NCBI RefSeq assembly: GCF_016411865.1
Contig: NZ_JAEKJA010000023.1
Location: forward strand, 28,502-92,501
DNA: 64,000 bases
DNA from: Acuticoccus mangrovi
GTDB taxonomy: Bacteria > Pseudomonadota > Alphaproteobacteria > Rhizobiales > Amorphaceae
Reading direction: 5' to 3'
Position 1 is the stretch's first letter; each line of letters starts with the position of its first letter. Positions 33,851 through 41,851 of the stretch are shown piece after piece. The translations under genes and the position numbers were made by a program. The notes under the pieces are model-generated. The model did no database searches, was not told the origin of the DNA, and saw nothing but the letters and a program-made list of their open reading frames with translations.

Positions 33851-34546
33851 ATGACAGCTAATCGTCCGGATAAGCCTGGCCTGCGCATGGCCGACCGGGT
33901 GTACGAGGATATCCGTCGCGAGATCCTCACCGGCCTGATCGGGCCGGGGGAGCGGATCACCGAGGAGGTGCTCGCGGAGCGCTTCGGCGCGAGTCGCACG
34001 CCCGTGCGCTCGGCCATCGTGCGCCTCGCGAGCGACGGCTTCGTGGAGATGACCCCGCGCTCGGGAACGGTGGTGAAGACGCGTACCGCCTGCGAGATCG
34101 CGGAGATCTACGACGTGCGCGCGGTTCTGGAGAGCATGGCCGCCCGTCTCGCGGCGGAGCGGCACGACGCCGACGATCTTGCCGGGCTACGGGGGATTCA
34201 GGACGAACTCGAACGCCGCGCGGCGGGCCGCACCGCGTCCGGGGCGTCGGCGGTCGAGGAGCTGTCCTCGCTCAACAAGGCGTTCCACGTGGCGATTCTC
34301 GACGCCGCGCGCAATGCGACGCTGCGCGAATCGGCGGAGCGCCTGATGGACATCGGCTTTCTGATCAACACCTACGCGAACTTCGACGAAAGCGAGATCG
34401 CCCGCAGCTTCTCCGACCACCGAAAGCTGCTGATGGCGATCGAATCGCGCGATGGCGCGTGGTCGGAGGCGGTCATGCGCGCCCACATCCTGGGCGCCCG
34501 CAACAGCCTCACCGAACCGGCGGCAACCCCTGCGGCCAAGCGCTGA
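33851..34546 (+). CDS. GntR-family transcriptional regulator, FCD type
   Basis: 231-aa repressor-type protein. The winged helix spans about 13-80 (ADRVYEDIRREILTGLIGPGERI, then EEVLAERFGASRTPVRSAIVRLASDGFV) and the FCD effector domain about 90-220 (ETYDVRAVLES-type segment EIYDVRAVLESMAARLA, LNKAFHVAIL, then a late HRKLLMAIESRD with the metal-site histidine). I prefer ATG 33851, with GGGA 7 nt upstream; ATG 33839 would lie on operator box 2. Divergent from the CoA-transferase/tct/lyase group, which it probably controls in response to the imported acid or a derivative. Confidence 0.85.
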   Translation: MTANRPDKPGLRMADRVYEDIRREILTGLIGPGERITEEVLAERFGASRTPVRSAIVRLASDGFVEMTPRSGTVVKTRTACEIAEIYDVRAVLESMAARLAAERHDADDLAGLRGIQDELERRAAGRTASGASAVEELSSLNKAFHVAILDAARNATLRESAERLMDIGFLINTYANFDESEIARSFSDHRKLLMAIESRDGAWSEAVMRAHILGARNSLTEPAATPAAKR

Positions 34547-34548
34547 CG

Positions 34549-34575
34549 CCCGGCCGCGTGGGGAGCGCGGCCGGG
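34549..34575 (+). terminator. GC hairpin after the GntR gene
   Basis: CCCGGCCGCG-tggggag-CGCGGCCGGG is a perfect 10-bp stem that starts 3 bp after the GntR stop. It is followed by TCAAACCCC without a T-run. It may also stop minus-strand reads from the convergent dehydrogenase gene. The remaining spacer up to 34762 shows nothing else. Confidence 0.55.
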
Positions 34576-34762
34576 TCAAACCCCGTCTCGACCGCGCCTG
34601 CCTCCGGGTCCGCCGCCGCGAATCGACGTCGCGCCGGGGCGACGGTCTCGCCCGGACGCGACGCGTCGGCGAGCGCCTCCCCATGCATTCCGATAGGGTT
34701 GGCGGGAGCTCCCCGCTCCCGAGGTGCCGGTCTATCCAGCGTTCGATGGCGCAGCGCGTGAG

Positions 34763-35749
34763 CTAGCCGTCGGCGAGGGCGCGGACCGCGTCGACGAGCA
34801 CCTCCGGCACCTCCAGCACGCCGCCCTGGCGGCGGGCCTCGCGGTCCTGGCGGGAGCGGTCGAACGGCATGCGCACCGCCGAGCCGCCTTCCACCGGCCG
34901 CGTCGACCGCACCTCACGGGCATATTCGGCAACGCCCTGCTTGAACGTCTCGGTGTCCCCGAGGAGGTCCGGCCGCACGCAGATGACGACCATGCCGAAC
35001 TTGCCGAGGTCGTCCGGGATCACCGCCGAGCCGGCGAGGATGCCGAAGAGCTGCACGGCGATGGCGAGCCCGCTTCCCTTGTGCCCACCCCAGGCCACGA
35101 ACGCGCCGGAGAGGGCGGAGACGGGGTCGACGGTGGGCTTGCCCGCCTCGTCGAACGCCACCCCGACGGGGAGCTCCCGCCCGAGCCGCCGCGCGAGCAC
35201 CACCTGCGCGTGGATGATCTCCGAGGTTCCGATGTCCCAGATCACCGGCTCCTCGGCGGAGGGAAAGCCGAAGCAGACGGGGTTGGTGCCGAACTTTCCT
35301 TCCGTCCCGCCATAGGGGGCGACCCAGGGGGCGGCGTTGGAGAAGATCAGGACCACGAGATCACGCGCCGTCGCCTGCTCGGCAAAGAACGACAGCATGC
35401 CCGTGTACCAGGTGTCCGACGCCCCGACGATCGAGATGCCGCTTTCGAGCGCCTTCTCAATGGCGATGTCGGTGGCGCGCTGGCCGACGATGTAGCCGAT
35501 ATTGTCGGCACCATCGAGGTGGGCGGAAACGGGGCTCTCCCGCGTCGTGGTGATCGGCCGGGTGGAGAAGCCGTCGCGCTTCAGCCGCTCGGAGATCGAA
35601 AGGATGCGCGAGAAGCCGGCATATTCGAGCCCCCTCAGCTCGCAGTCGATGAGGTGGGCGACGGGCGAATCGAGATCGCTCTCGGCGTAGCCCAGCTTCA
35701 TGAACGCCCGCCTCAGGAGCGCTTCGGCCTCGGCTATGGAAATCTGCAT
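34763..35749 (-). CDS. Malate/L-lactate dehydrogenase-family (Ldh_2) oxidoreductase
   Basis: 328-aa NAD(P)-dependent 2-hydroxyacid or ketimine reductase of the YlbC/AllD/ComC/DpkA family, distinct from Rossmann-fold LDH. Seen: FMKLGYAESDLDSPVAHLIDCELRG at the N-terminus, ESGISIVGASDTWYTGMLSFFAE, GGTEGKFGTNPVCFGFPS and GGHKGSGLAIAVQL. The start at 35749 is preceded by GGGAGG. It is the last gene after the HAAT binding protein, separated by a hairpin terminator, so it may be expressed at a reduced level. Candidate substrates are ureidoglycolate, sulfolactate, malate or cyclic imino acids; not decided. Confidence 0.8.
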   Translation of the reverse strand: MQISIAEAEALLRRAFMKLGYAESDLDSPVAHLIDCELRGLEYAGFSRILSISERLKRDGFSTRPITTTRESPVSAHLDGADNIGYIVGQRATDIAIEKALESGISIVGASDTWYTGMLSFFAEQATARDLVVLIFSNAAPWVAPYGGTEGKFGTNPVCFGFPSAEEPVIWDIGTSEIIHAQVVLARRLGRELPVGVAFDEAGKPTVDPVSALSGAFVAWGGHKGSGLAIAVQLFGILAGSAVIPDDLGKFGMVVICVRPDLLGDTETFKQGVAEYAREVRSTRPVEGGSAVRMPFDRSRQDREARRQGGVLEVPEVLVDAVRALADG

Positions 35750-35835
35750 CGGCGGGTGTCCTCCCTTTGCCGCATTGTCGTCCGGACGCGCTTCCCGCGC
35801 CGGCAGGATTTCAGTCCGCGCGGCGTGCCCCGGAA

Positions 35836-35863
35836 CGCAAACGGCGGGCCCGAAGGCCCGCCG
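35836..35863 (-). terminator. UUCG-loop intrinsic terminator after the HAAT binding-protein gene
   Basis: On the minus strand CGGCGGGCC-TTCG-GGCCCGCCG is a perfect 9-bp stem closed by a stable UUCG tetraloop, followed by TTTGCGTT. It lies 27 bp after the binding-protein stop and 87 bp before the dehydrogenase start, so it should cut most transcripts there. Confidence 0.65.
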
Positions 35864-35889
35864 CGGGTCGCTGAGGTCGCCTCGGCGCC

Positions 35890-37125
35890 TTACTTGGTCG
35901 GCCAGATCGGCTTGGCGACGGCGATGTTGTCGGGGTAGATCGGCACCGGCTGGCCGCTCTGCCACTGGATGATCACGAGGTCCGCCCCGGTGTTGCGGCC
36001 GCGCTCGTCGAACTTGATCTCGCCGCCGGGGTAGTACTGGGCCGGGCCGTCGGTGAGGTCCATGGCGCGGATCTCGTCGGCCACGGCCTTCGGATCGGCC
36101 TTGCCGGCCCGCTCCAGCGCTTCCTTGAACACCATGATGTCGCCGTAGGTCGCGATGGAGTCCTGCGTCATCCAAGGCTCGCCCGTCACTTCCTTGAAGC
36201 GCGCGATCATCTCCTCCGAGCCCTTGCCGGCCCAGTTGCCGACGACGGTCATCACGCCTTCGAGGAGATCGGGGCCGACGCTCTTGAGGAGTTCGGGGGC
36301 GCCCATGTGCGCGCCCGAGGAGATGATCGGCATGCGCCCGCCGCCGAGGCCGAACTCGTTGACCTTCTCGAGGAGCAGCTTGTCGTCGGGCACGGCGGTG
36401 CCGAGCATCAGCATGAACTGCGGCCGGGTGGAGCGGGCGCGCTGCACCAGCGCCGTCGCGTCGGCGAGCGGCGGAGTGAAGGTCTCGTCGAACTTCACCT
36501 GAAGGCCGAGCTCGTCCATCTCGCCGGAGCGGATCGGCGAGGCGAAGCTCTCCGACGAGGCGGTGTTGTCGGCGATGATGCCCGTGGTGGTGGGCTGCTC
36601 GCCGGTGGCGGCCTTCGCGACCTCAAGCAGCGCCGGAATGGCATTCTTGGCCTGCTCGTTGCCGGTCATCGGCATCTGGAAGATGTACTTGAACCCGCGG
36701 TTGGTGATCTGGTCCGAGTAGGAGAGGGTGAGCATCGGGATCTCGGCCCGCTCGGTCACCTCCGACACCGCGAGGGTGAAGGAGGAGAGCCACGCACCCG
36801 TCACGCCGACGAGGTCGGGATATTGCGAGACCATGCGCTGCGCGGCGTTCTTCGCCTTCTCCGCCGAATCGCCCGCGTCGAAGATCACGAGCTCGATGGG
36901 ACGGCCGCCGAGCGACTCGATGCCGCCCGCCGCGTTGATGTCCTTGACGGCGAGCTCGCCGCCGAGCCGCATCAGTTCGCCCTGGCGCGCCCATGGACCG
37001 GACATCGGTGCGATGAGCCCGATTTGGACGGCCTGGTCCTGCGCCAAGGCCGGGCCGCCCGCGGCGACGACCGCCGCTCCGACGACGATGGCCGCTGTCT
37101 TCAGAAGTTCCCTTCGTCCCAGCAC
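35890..37125 (-). CDS. HAAT-type substrate-binding protein, twin-arginine-like signal
   Basis: 411-aa binding protein of the LivK type. The N-terminus MLGRRELLKTAAIVVGAAVV ends GPALA/QDQ and carries an RR-E-L-L-K motif like a Tat signal, which would mean export folded. The mature part has VQIGLIAPMSGPWARQGELMRLGGELAVKDINAAGG. It lies 30 bp after livF and before a strong terminator, so it is read as the fourth gene of livH-livMG-livF-SBP. The cargo is unknown. Confidence 0.87.
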   Translation of the reverse strand: MLGRRELLKTAAIVVGAAVVAAGGPALAQDQAVQIGLIAPMSGPWARQGELMRLGGELAVKDINAAGGIESLGGRPIELVIFDAGDSAEKAKNAAQRMVSQYPDLVGVTGAWLSSFTLAVSEVTERAEIPMLTLSYSDQITNRGFKYIFQMPMTGNEQAKNAIPALLEVAKAATGEQPTTTGIIADNTASSESFASPIRSGEMDELGLQVKFDETFTPPLADATALVQRARSTRPQFMLMLGTAVPDDKLLLEKVNEFGLGGGRMPIISSGAHMGAPELLKSVGPDLLEGVMTVVGNWAGKGSEEMIARFKEVTGEPWMTQDSIATYGDIMVFKEALERAGKADPKAVADEIRAMDLTDGPAQYYPGGEIKFDERGRNTGADLVIIQWQSGQPVPIYPDNIAVAKPIWPTK

Positions 37126-37155
37126 GTTGATCCTCCTATTATTGGTTTGGGGGAT

Positions 37156-37863
37156 CTACATCCCCAGGTATGCTTGCCGGACACGATCGTCCGACAAGAG
37201 TTCCGATTGGCGACCCGAGAGCACGACGCGCCCCGTCTCGAGGACGTAGCCGTGATCGCAGGATTCCAGCGCCTCGACGGCGCGCTGCTCGACGAGGAGC
37301 ACGGTGAGGTTGCGCCGCTTGCGCGCCTCGACGACGCTTTCGAAGATGGCGTCGGCGACGGCGGGGGCGAGCCCCATCGAGGGTTCGTCGAGCATCAGGA
37401 TCGAGGGCGAGGAGGCGAGTCCCCGGCCCACGGCGAGCATCTGCTGTTGACCGCCCGAGAGCGTGCCGGCGAGCTGCCGGCGCCGCTCCTTCAGGATCGG
37501 GAACAGCGTGATGATGGTCTCGAAATTCTCGTCCCAGTCGCGCCGGCCGGCGTCGGTGTAGGCGCCGAGCCGCAGGTTGTCCTCCACGGTGAGGGAGGGG
37601 AACACCTGCCGGCCTTCCGGGACGTGAGCGATGCCGAGATGGGGGCGGCGATGCGCCGGGATCTTCAGAAGGTCCTCGCCCTTGAAGCGGATCGAGCCGG
37701 AGCGGGCGGGAACGGTGCCCGCGATCACCTTGAAGAGGGTGGTCTTGCCCGCCCCGTTCGGACCGACGATGGAGACGAACTCGCCCTCGTCGACCCGGAC
37801 GGTGACGCCGTTCAGCGCGATGACCCCTTCGTAGCCGGCCGTGATGTTGTCGATTTCAAGCAC
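37156..37863 (-). CDS. livF: HAAT-family ABC transporter ATPase LivF
   Basis: 235-aa ATPase: Walker A GPNGAGKTT, VPEGRQVFPSLTVEDNLRLG, signature LSGGQQQM, Walker B LMLDEPSMGL, then LLVEQ. The start overlaps the livMG stop by 8 bp. It is the second ATPase of this importer, the first being fused to the permease. Confidence 0.92.
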   Translation of the reverse strand: MLEIDNITAGYEGVIALNGVTVRVDEGEFVSIVGPNGAGKTTLFKVIAGTVPARSGSIRFKGEDLLKIPAHRRPHLGIAHVPEGRQVFPSLTVEDNLRLGAYTDAGRRDWDENFETIITLFPILKERRRQLAGTLSGGQQQMLAVGRGLASSPSILMLDEPSMGLAPAVADAIFESVVEARKRRNLTVLLVEQRAVEALESCDHGYVLETGRVVLSGRQSELLSDDRVRQAYLGM

Positions 37864-39610
37864 GGTTTGCCCACTTCTTGCCGAGGTACGCCTCGATGAC
37901 GGTCGGGTCGCGCACGACCTCGGACGGCTTGCCGACGGCGACGCGAGAGCCGTGATCGAGCACCACGAACTGGTCGGCGAGCTTCAGCATCGCGTGCATC
38001 GTGTGTTCGATGATGAGGATCGTCTTGCCCGCCTCCGAGACGCGCAGGATGACGGCGATCATCGCGTTCACCTCGCTGGAGCCGAGACCGGCGAGGATCT
38101 CGTCGAGGAACAGGAGGCGCGGTTGGCCGGCGAGCGCGCGGGCGAGCTCCAGGAGGCGCTGCTCGATGTTGGTGAGCCCGCCGGCGATGCGGTCCTCGTG
38201 GCCCTCGAGGCCGACGAGGGCGATCGCCTCGCGCGCATGCTTCAGCGCCGTGTCGTCGTCGGCGCTCGCGACATAGGCGCCGACGAGGACGTTGTTCAGC
38301 ACCGAAAGGCGCGTGAACGGGCGGGCGACCTGGAAGGTGCGCCCGATGCCGCGCTGGCAGACCGCCGAGGGGCGCAGGCCGACGATGTTCTCCCCCTCGA
38401 AGAGGACCTCGCCCTTGTCTGGCTTCTGGAAGCCGTTGAGGAGGTTGAAGAGGGTCGTCTTGCCGGCGCCATTCGGCCCGATGATGCCGATGATCGATCC
38501 CTCGGGCACGGTGAAGGACACGTCGTCCACCGCCTGAACGCCGCCGAACGCCTTGGAGATACCCTTCACCTCCAGCATCGTGCGGCCGGAGAGGTCGTGC
38601 CGGCGCTCGCCGATCAGCGGCACGTCGGAGACGGTGTAGGCCGGCCCCGCGTCGGCGCCGCGGCGGCGATAGAGGAGGTCGCGGACCTTCCAGAAGAGCC
38701 CTTCCGGGGCGATGAGGATGACGCCGACGATCGCGACGCCGAACACCACCCCCTGAATGCCGGGCAGGACGTTGCCGAGTTCGGCGTGGAGCGTCTCGGC
38801 GAGGGGGATCAGGATGGAGGCGCCGATGATCGGCCCCCACACCGTGCCGATGCCGCCGAAGAGGGTGACGATCAGCGCCTGCGCCGAGGTCAGCATGCCG
38901 AACACGGTGGGCGGCGTCACCACGAGCAGGATGACGGCGTAGAAGCCGCCGATGACACCGGCGATCGCTCCGGACGCGGCGATCGCGTAGAACTTCCACT
39001 TGCGGGTGTGGATGCCCGCGCCCTCGGCGGCGAGTTCGTTCTGCTTGATGGCGAGGAGGCTCATGCCGAAGCGGCTCGACTCGATGAGGCGGACCGCGAC
39101 GAAGGCGCAGGCGAGCAGCGCGAGGGCGATCAGCGCATAGGCGCGCATGTCGCTGAACTGGAGGTAGGCCGCCGGGTTCTCCCGCTCCATCGGGATGGCG
39201 ACTTCCTGGAAGCCGAGCCATTCGAAGATGTAGAGGAGGGCGAGCGGGTAGGCGAGCATCGCCAAGGCGAAGTAGTGGCCGCGCAGGCGGAACGTCGGCA
39301 GCCCGATGACGACGCCGGCGAGCGCGCCGACGAACCCGGCGAGCGGGATGCCGAGCCACGGCGTCAACCCGTAGTACACCTGGAGCAGCACGACGGTGTA
39401 GGCGCCGAGGCCGAAGAACGAGGCGTGGCCGAAGGAGATCAGCCCCGAGTAGCCCGACAGCGTGTTCCAGGAGATGCCCATGATCGCCCAGACGAGCACG
39501 AGCGTCAGCATGAGCTGGTAATATTCGTCCGGCGCGAGGAAGACGAGAGCCACGTAGGCGGCGGCGAAGAGCGCAAAGGCGCCCAGCGATTTTGTGAACG
39601 AGCCCCCCAT
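37856..39610 (-). CDS. LivM-LivG fusion: HAAT permease joined to ATPase
   Basis: 584-aa fusion. Residues 1-325 are a LivM permease (GISWNTLSGYSGLISFGHASFFGLG; SSRFGMSLLAIKQNELAAEGAG; IAPEGLFWKVRDL). After a linker to about residue 345 comes a LivG ATPase (Walker A GPNGAGKTT, RTFQVARPFTRLSVLNNVLVGAY, Walker B LLFLDEILAGL). The signature is degenerate, GGLTNIEQRLLELARAL rather than LSGGQ, a variant common in LivG. The start is 1 bp after the livH stop. Fusion fixes one ATPase to one permease, so the intact complex would pair it with LivH and LivF. Confidence 0.9.
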   Translation of the reverse strand: MGGSFTKSLGAFALFAAAYVALVFLAPDEYYQLMLTLVLVWAIMGISWNTLSGYSGLISFGHASFFGLGAYTVVLLQVYYGLTPWLGIPLAGFVGALAGVVIGLPTFRLRGHYFALAMLAYPLALLYIFEWLGFQEVAIPMERENPAAYLQFSDMRAYALIALALLACAFVAVRLIESSRFGMSLLAIKQNELAAEGAGIHTRKWKFYAIAASGAIAGVIGGFYAVILLVVTPPTVFGMLTSAQALIVTLFGGIGTVWGPIIGASILIPLAETLHAELGNVLPGIQGVVFGVAIVGVILIAPEGLFWKVRDLLYRRRGADAGPAYTVSDVPLIGERRHDLSGRTMLEVKGISKAFGGVQAVDDVSFTVPEGSIIGIIGPNGAGKTTLFNLLNGFQKPDKGEVLFEGENIVGLRPSAVCQRGIGRTFQVARPFTRLSVLNNVLVGAYVASADDDTALKHAREAIALVGLEGHEDRIAGGLTNIEQRLLELARALAGQPRLLFLDEILAGLGSSEVNAMIAVILRVSEAGKTILIIEHTMHAMLKLADQFVVLDHGSRVAVGKPSEVVRDPTVIEAYLGKKWANRA

Positions 39611-39611
39611 C

Positions 39612-40574
39612 TTACACGCGCTCCACGTTGCGGCCGAAGAGGCCCTGCGGGCGCAGGAAGATGACGAGCAGGAACACCACGAAGATGGCGGTGTTCTGGA
39701 GCTGGATGGGCAACACGAGCGTGGACATCTGCTGGACGAGGCCGATGATCATGCCGCCCCAGAAGGCGCCGATGATCGATCCGAAACCGCCGAGCACCAC
39801 CCCGGCGTACATCACGATGACGAACTCGAGCCCGACATAGGGTTGGAACGGGTAGTAGGTGGCGACGAGGCCGCCCGCGATGGCGGTGACGGCGGTGCCG
39901 ATGCCGAACGCGATGTGGTACGCGCGGTCGACGTCGATCCCCATGTAGAGCGCCGCTTCCGAGTTGTCCGCGGCCGCCTGGAGGGCCTTGCCGATGCGCG
40001 TGCGGGTGACGAACAGGAAGAGGACGATGACGACCGCGATCGACACTCCCGCGCCGACGAGGCGGGCCTTGTTGACGAACACCTCCACGAAGTCCCCCCA
40101 GAACGGGCCGAGGATGACCGCGGAGGAGGAGAGCGGGGTTCGGATCGACACCGGCTCGGAGCCGAACACGATGAGGCCGCCATTCTGCAGGATCAGCGCG
40201 ATGCCGAGGGTCAGGATGAGCTGGGCGTAGTGGCCCTCGCCCTCGCTGCCGGCGACACGAATTCCCGTCACCTGGGCGACGAGGAATTTGTGCATGTAGT
40301 AGCCGATCACGAAGAGGATGGGGCCGGCGAGGATCGCGGCGACGATCGGGCCGATGATGGCGCCCATGAAGGCGAGGATGCCGAAGCCGGTGAACAGGTA
40401 CCAGGTGGAGTACATGCCAAGCATCATCAGATCGCCTTGGGCGAAGTTGATGACGCGCATGATTCCGAAGATCATGCCGAGGCCCGTGCACATCAGTCCG
40501 TAGAGACATCCGACCAGGAGGCCCGCGGCGAGCGCCTGGAGGATGTTCTCCGCTAGGATCATGTTCTCGGTCAT
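39612..40574 (-). CDS. livH: HAAT-family ABC transporter permease LivH
   Basis: 320-aa permease with GLGMIFGIMRVINFAQGDLMMLGMY near the N-terminus and the end LVIFLRPQGLFGRNVERV. The coupling loop is TRTRIGKALQAAADNSEAALYMGI. The ATG at 40574 was chosen over an ATG at 40688 that would add 38 Arg/Ser-rich residues with no homology. It is first in the minus-strand operon, facing the SMP-30 gene across a 301-bp divergent spacer. Confidence 0.9.
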   Translation of the reverse strand: MTENMILAENILQALAAGLLVGCLYGLMCTGLGMIFGIMRVINFAQGDLMMLGMYSTWYLFTGFGILAFMGAIIGPIVAAILAGPILFVIGYYMHKFLVAQVTGIRVAGSEGEGHYAQLILTLGIALILQNGGLIVFGSEPVSIRTPLSSSAVILGPFWGDFVEVFVNKARLVGAGVSIAVVIVLFLFVTRTRIGKALQAAADNSEAALYMGIDVDRAYHIAFGIGTAVTAIAGGLVATYYPFQPYVGLEFVIVMYAGVVLGGFGSIIGAFWGGMIIGLVQQMSTLVLPIQLQNTAIFVVFLLVIFLRPQGLFGRNVERV

Positions 40575-40875
40575 CGGGCTTGAACCCCGACTGTCCGACG
40601 TGCTGCAGGAACAGGCGGTCCGCCCGAGCGGCCGCGTTCGACCCGGTTCATTCGTCCTCCCAGACAGACGGCCGGTGGTCGCTCTCACGGCTTATTCGCC
40701 ATCTTTTGCCGGACGTCCTGGTAGGATTGAATGACAATCAGCGGAAAGCAGTCAATCAAGCGGCTCGTATAGCTGCTATCGCGGTTTTGGTCCTCGTTTG
40801 CGTATATGGTGAACGAGGAAACGGGCGCGGTTCCGTGCGCACGCAATAGAAAATCAGCATCAGGGGTGGGGACGT
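40575..40875. promoter_or_regulatory. 301-bp divergent spacer, livH operon and SMP-30 gene
   Basis: No gene is supported. It has two dyads: ATAGC-T-GCTAT (40769-40779) and TCCTCGTT-13 bp-AACGAGGA (40791-40819). The region between 40730 and 40815 is the AT-richest part and is a good place for promoters of both units. Confidence 0.5.
40791..40819. promoter_or_regulatory. Spaced inverted repeat TCCTCGTT-N13-AACGAGGA
   Basis: Perfect 8-bp arms with a 13-bp AT-containing spacer (tgcgtatatggtg), 56 bp before the SMP-30 start. The half-site spacing suits a dimer contacting two turns apart; the regulator is unknown. ATAGC-T-GCTAT at 40769-40779 lies just upstream. Confidence 0.4.
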
Positions 40876-41769
40876 ATGGGTTTGAGGCTCGGCAAGCCGC
40901 GGCTCGTGGCTCAGACCGAAGATGTCATCGGCGAGATTCCGGTCTGGAATGGCGCGGCCGGGACGTTGTCGTGGATCGATATTCTTAAGCCCGCCTTCCA
41001 TGTGCTCGAAACAACGAGCGGTGACATCCGGACGGCGGTGCCGCCGGAGAAGCTCGGCTCCTACGGGGTGACGTCGTCGGGCGCACTGATCGTCGGCGGC
41101 CGGGGCGGGATCGCGCTCTGGGAGCCGTGGACGGGCCGCTTCGAGCGCCTGTCGAGCCCGGAGGCGGACCGTCCGGACAATATTCTGAACGACGGCCGGG
41201 TAGGGCCGGACGGCCGCTTCGTGATCGCCTCGATGGACAAGCGCCTCGCCGGGCCGAACGGGCGGATGTGGCAGGTGAGCGAGGGGGAGACGACGCTCGT
41301 CCAGGACGGGGACATCTTCCTGCCCAACGCGATCTGCTGGAGCCCGGACGGCACGACGCTCTACTTCGGCGACAGCCACACCAACCTCATCCACGCCTAC
41401 GACTATGATCTCGCCACCGGCGCCATCACGAATCGGCGGCTCTTCGCCGACACCAGCGCGCTTCCGGGCGACTGCGACGGCGCGAGCGTGGATGCGGAGG
41501 GGTATCTCTGGAACGCACGGTTCGCCGGCGGCTGCCTGATCCGCTTCGCCCCCGACGGTTCCGTGGATGAGATCGTTTCCGTGCCGGTGGACAAACCGAC
41601 GCACGTCACCTTTGGCGGCCCGGACCTGACGACGCTCTACGTCACCACCGCCCGCTTCCGCACCGACCCCGCCGATCTCGCCCGCCAGCCGATGGCCGGC
41701 GGGGTGATCGCCATCGACGGCGACGTGCCGGGCCTCGCCGAACCTCTCTACGGCGTCGCCGCCGGGTAG
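40876..41769 (+). CDS. SMP-30/gluconolactonase/LRE-family lactonase
   Basis: 297-aa six-bladed beta-propeller that opens sugar lactones, or a related esterase. Metal ligands of the family are E20 (GEIPVW), N151 (LPNAICWSPDG) and D201 (GDCDGASVDAEG); N102 and N105 (PDNILNDGRVGPDG) form the substrate side. No signal peptide, so cytosolic. It stands alone between a divergent HAAT operon and a convergent ligase gene. Its substrate may be an aldonolactone imported by the neighbouring transporter, which is inference. Confidence 0.85.
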   Translation: MGLRLGKPRLVAQTEDVIGEIPVWNGAAGTLSWIDILKPAFHVLETTSGDIRTAVPPEKLGSYGVTSSGALIVGGRGGIALWEPWTGRFERLSSPEADRPDNILNDGRVGPDGRFVIASMDKRLAGPNGRMWQVSEGETTLVQDGDIFLPNAICWSPDGTTLYFGDSHTNLIHAYDYDLATGAITNRRLFADTSALPGDCDGASVDAEGYLWNARFAGGCLIRFAPDGSVDEIVSVPVDKPTHVTFGGPDLTTLYVTTARFRTDPADLARQPMAGGVIAIDGDVPGLAEPLYGVAAG

Positions 41770-41816
41770 AGGTTCGCCGTCTGCTCTCCAACCCCTTCCG
41801 CACCTTCCGAAGAGGA

Positions 41817-41835
41817 GAGCCGCCGGCGGCGGCTC
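41817..41835. terminator. Bidirectional hairpin between convergent genes
   Basis: GAGCCGCC-ggc-GGCGGCTC, perfect 8-bp stem with a 3-nt loop, between the SMP-30 stop (41769) and the ligase stop (41852). Placement suits a shared terminator; T-runs are absent on both sides. Confidence 0.5.
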
Positions 41836-41851
41836 CCCTGCAGAACGCCGA

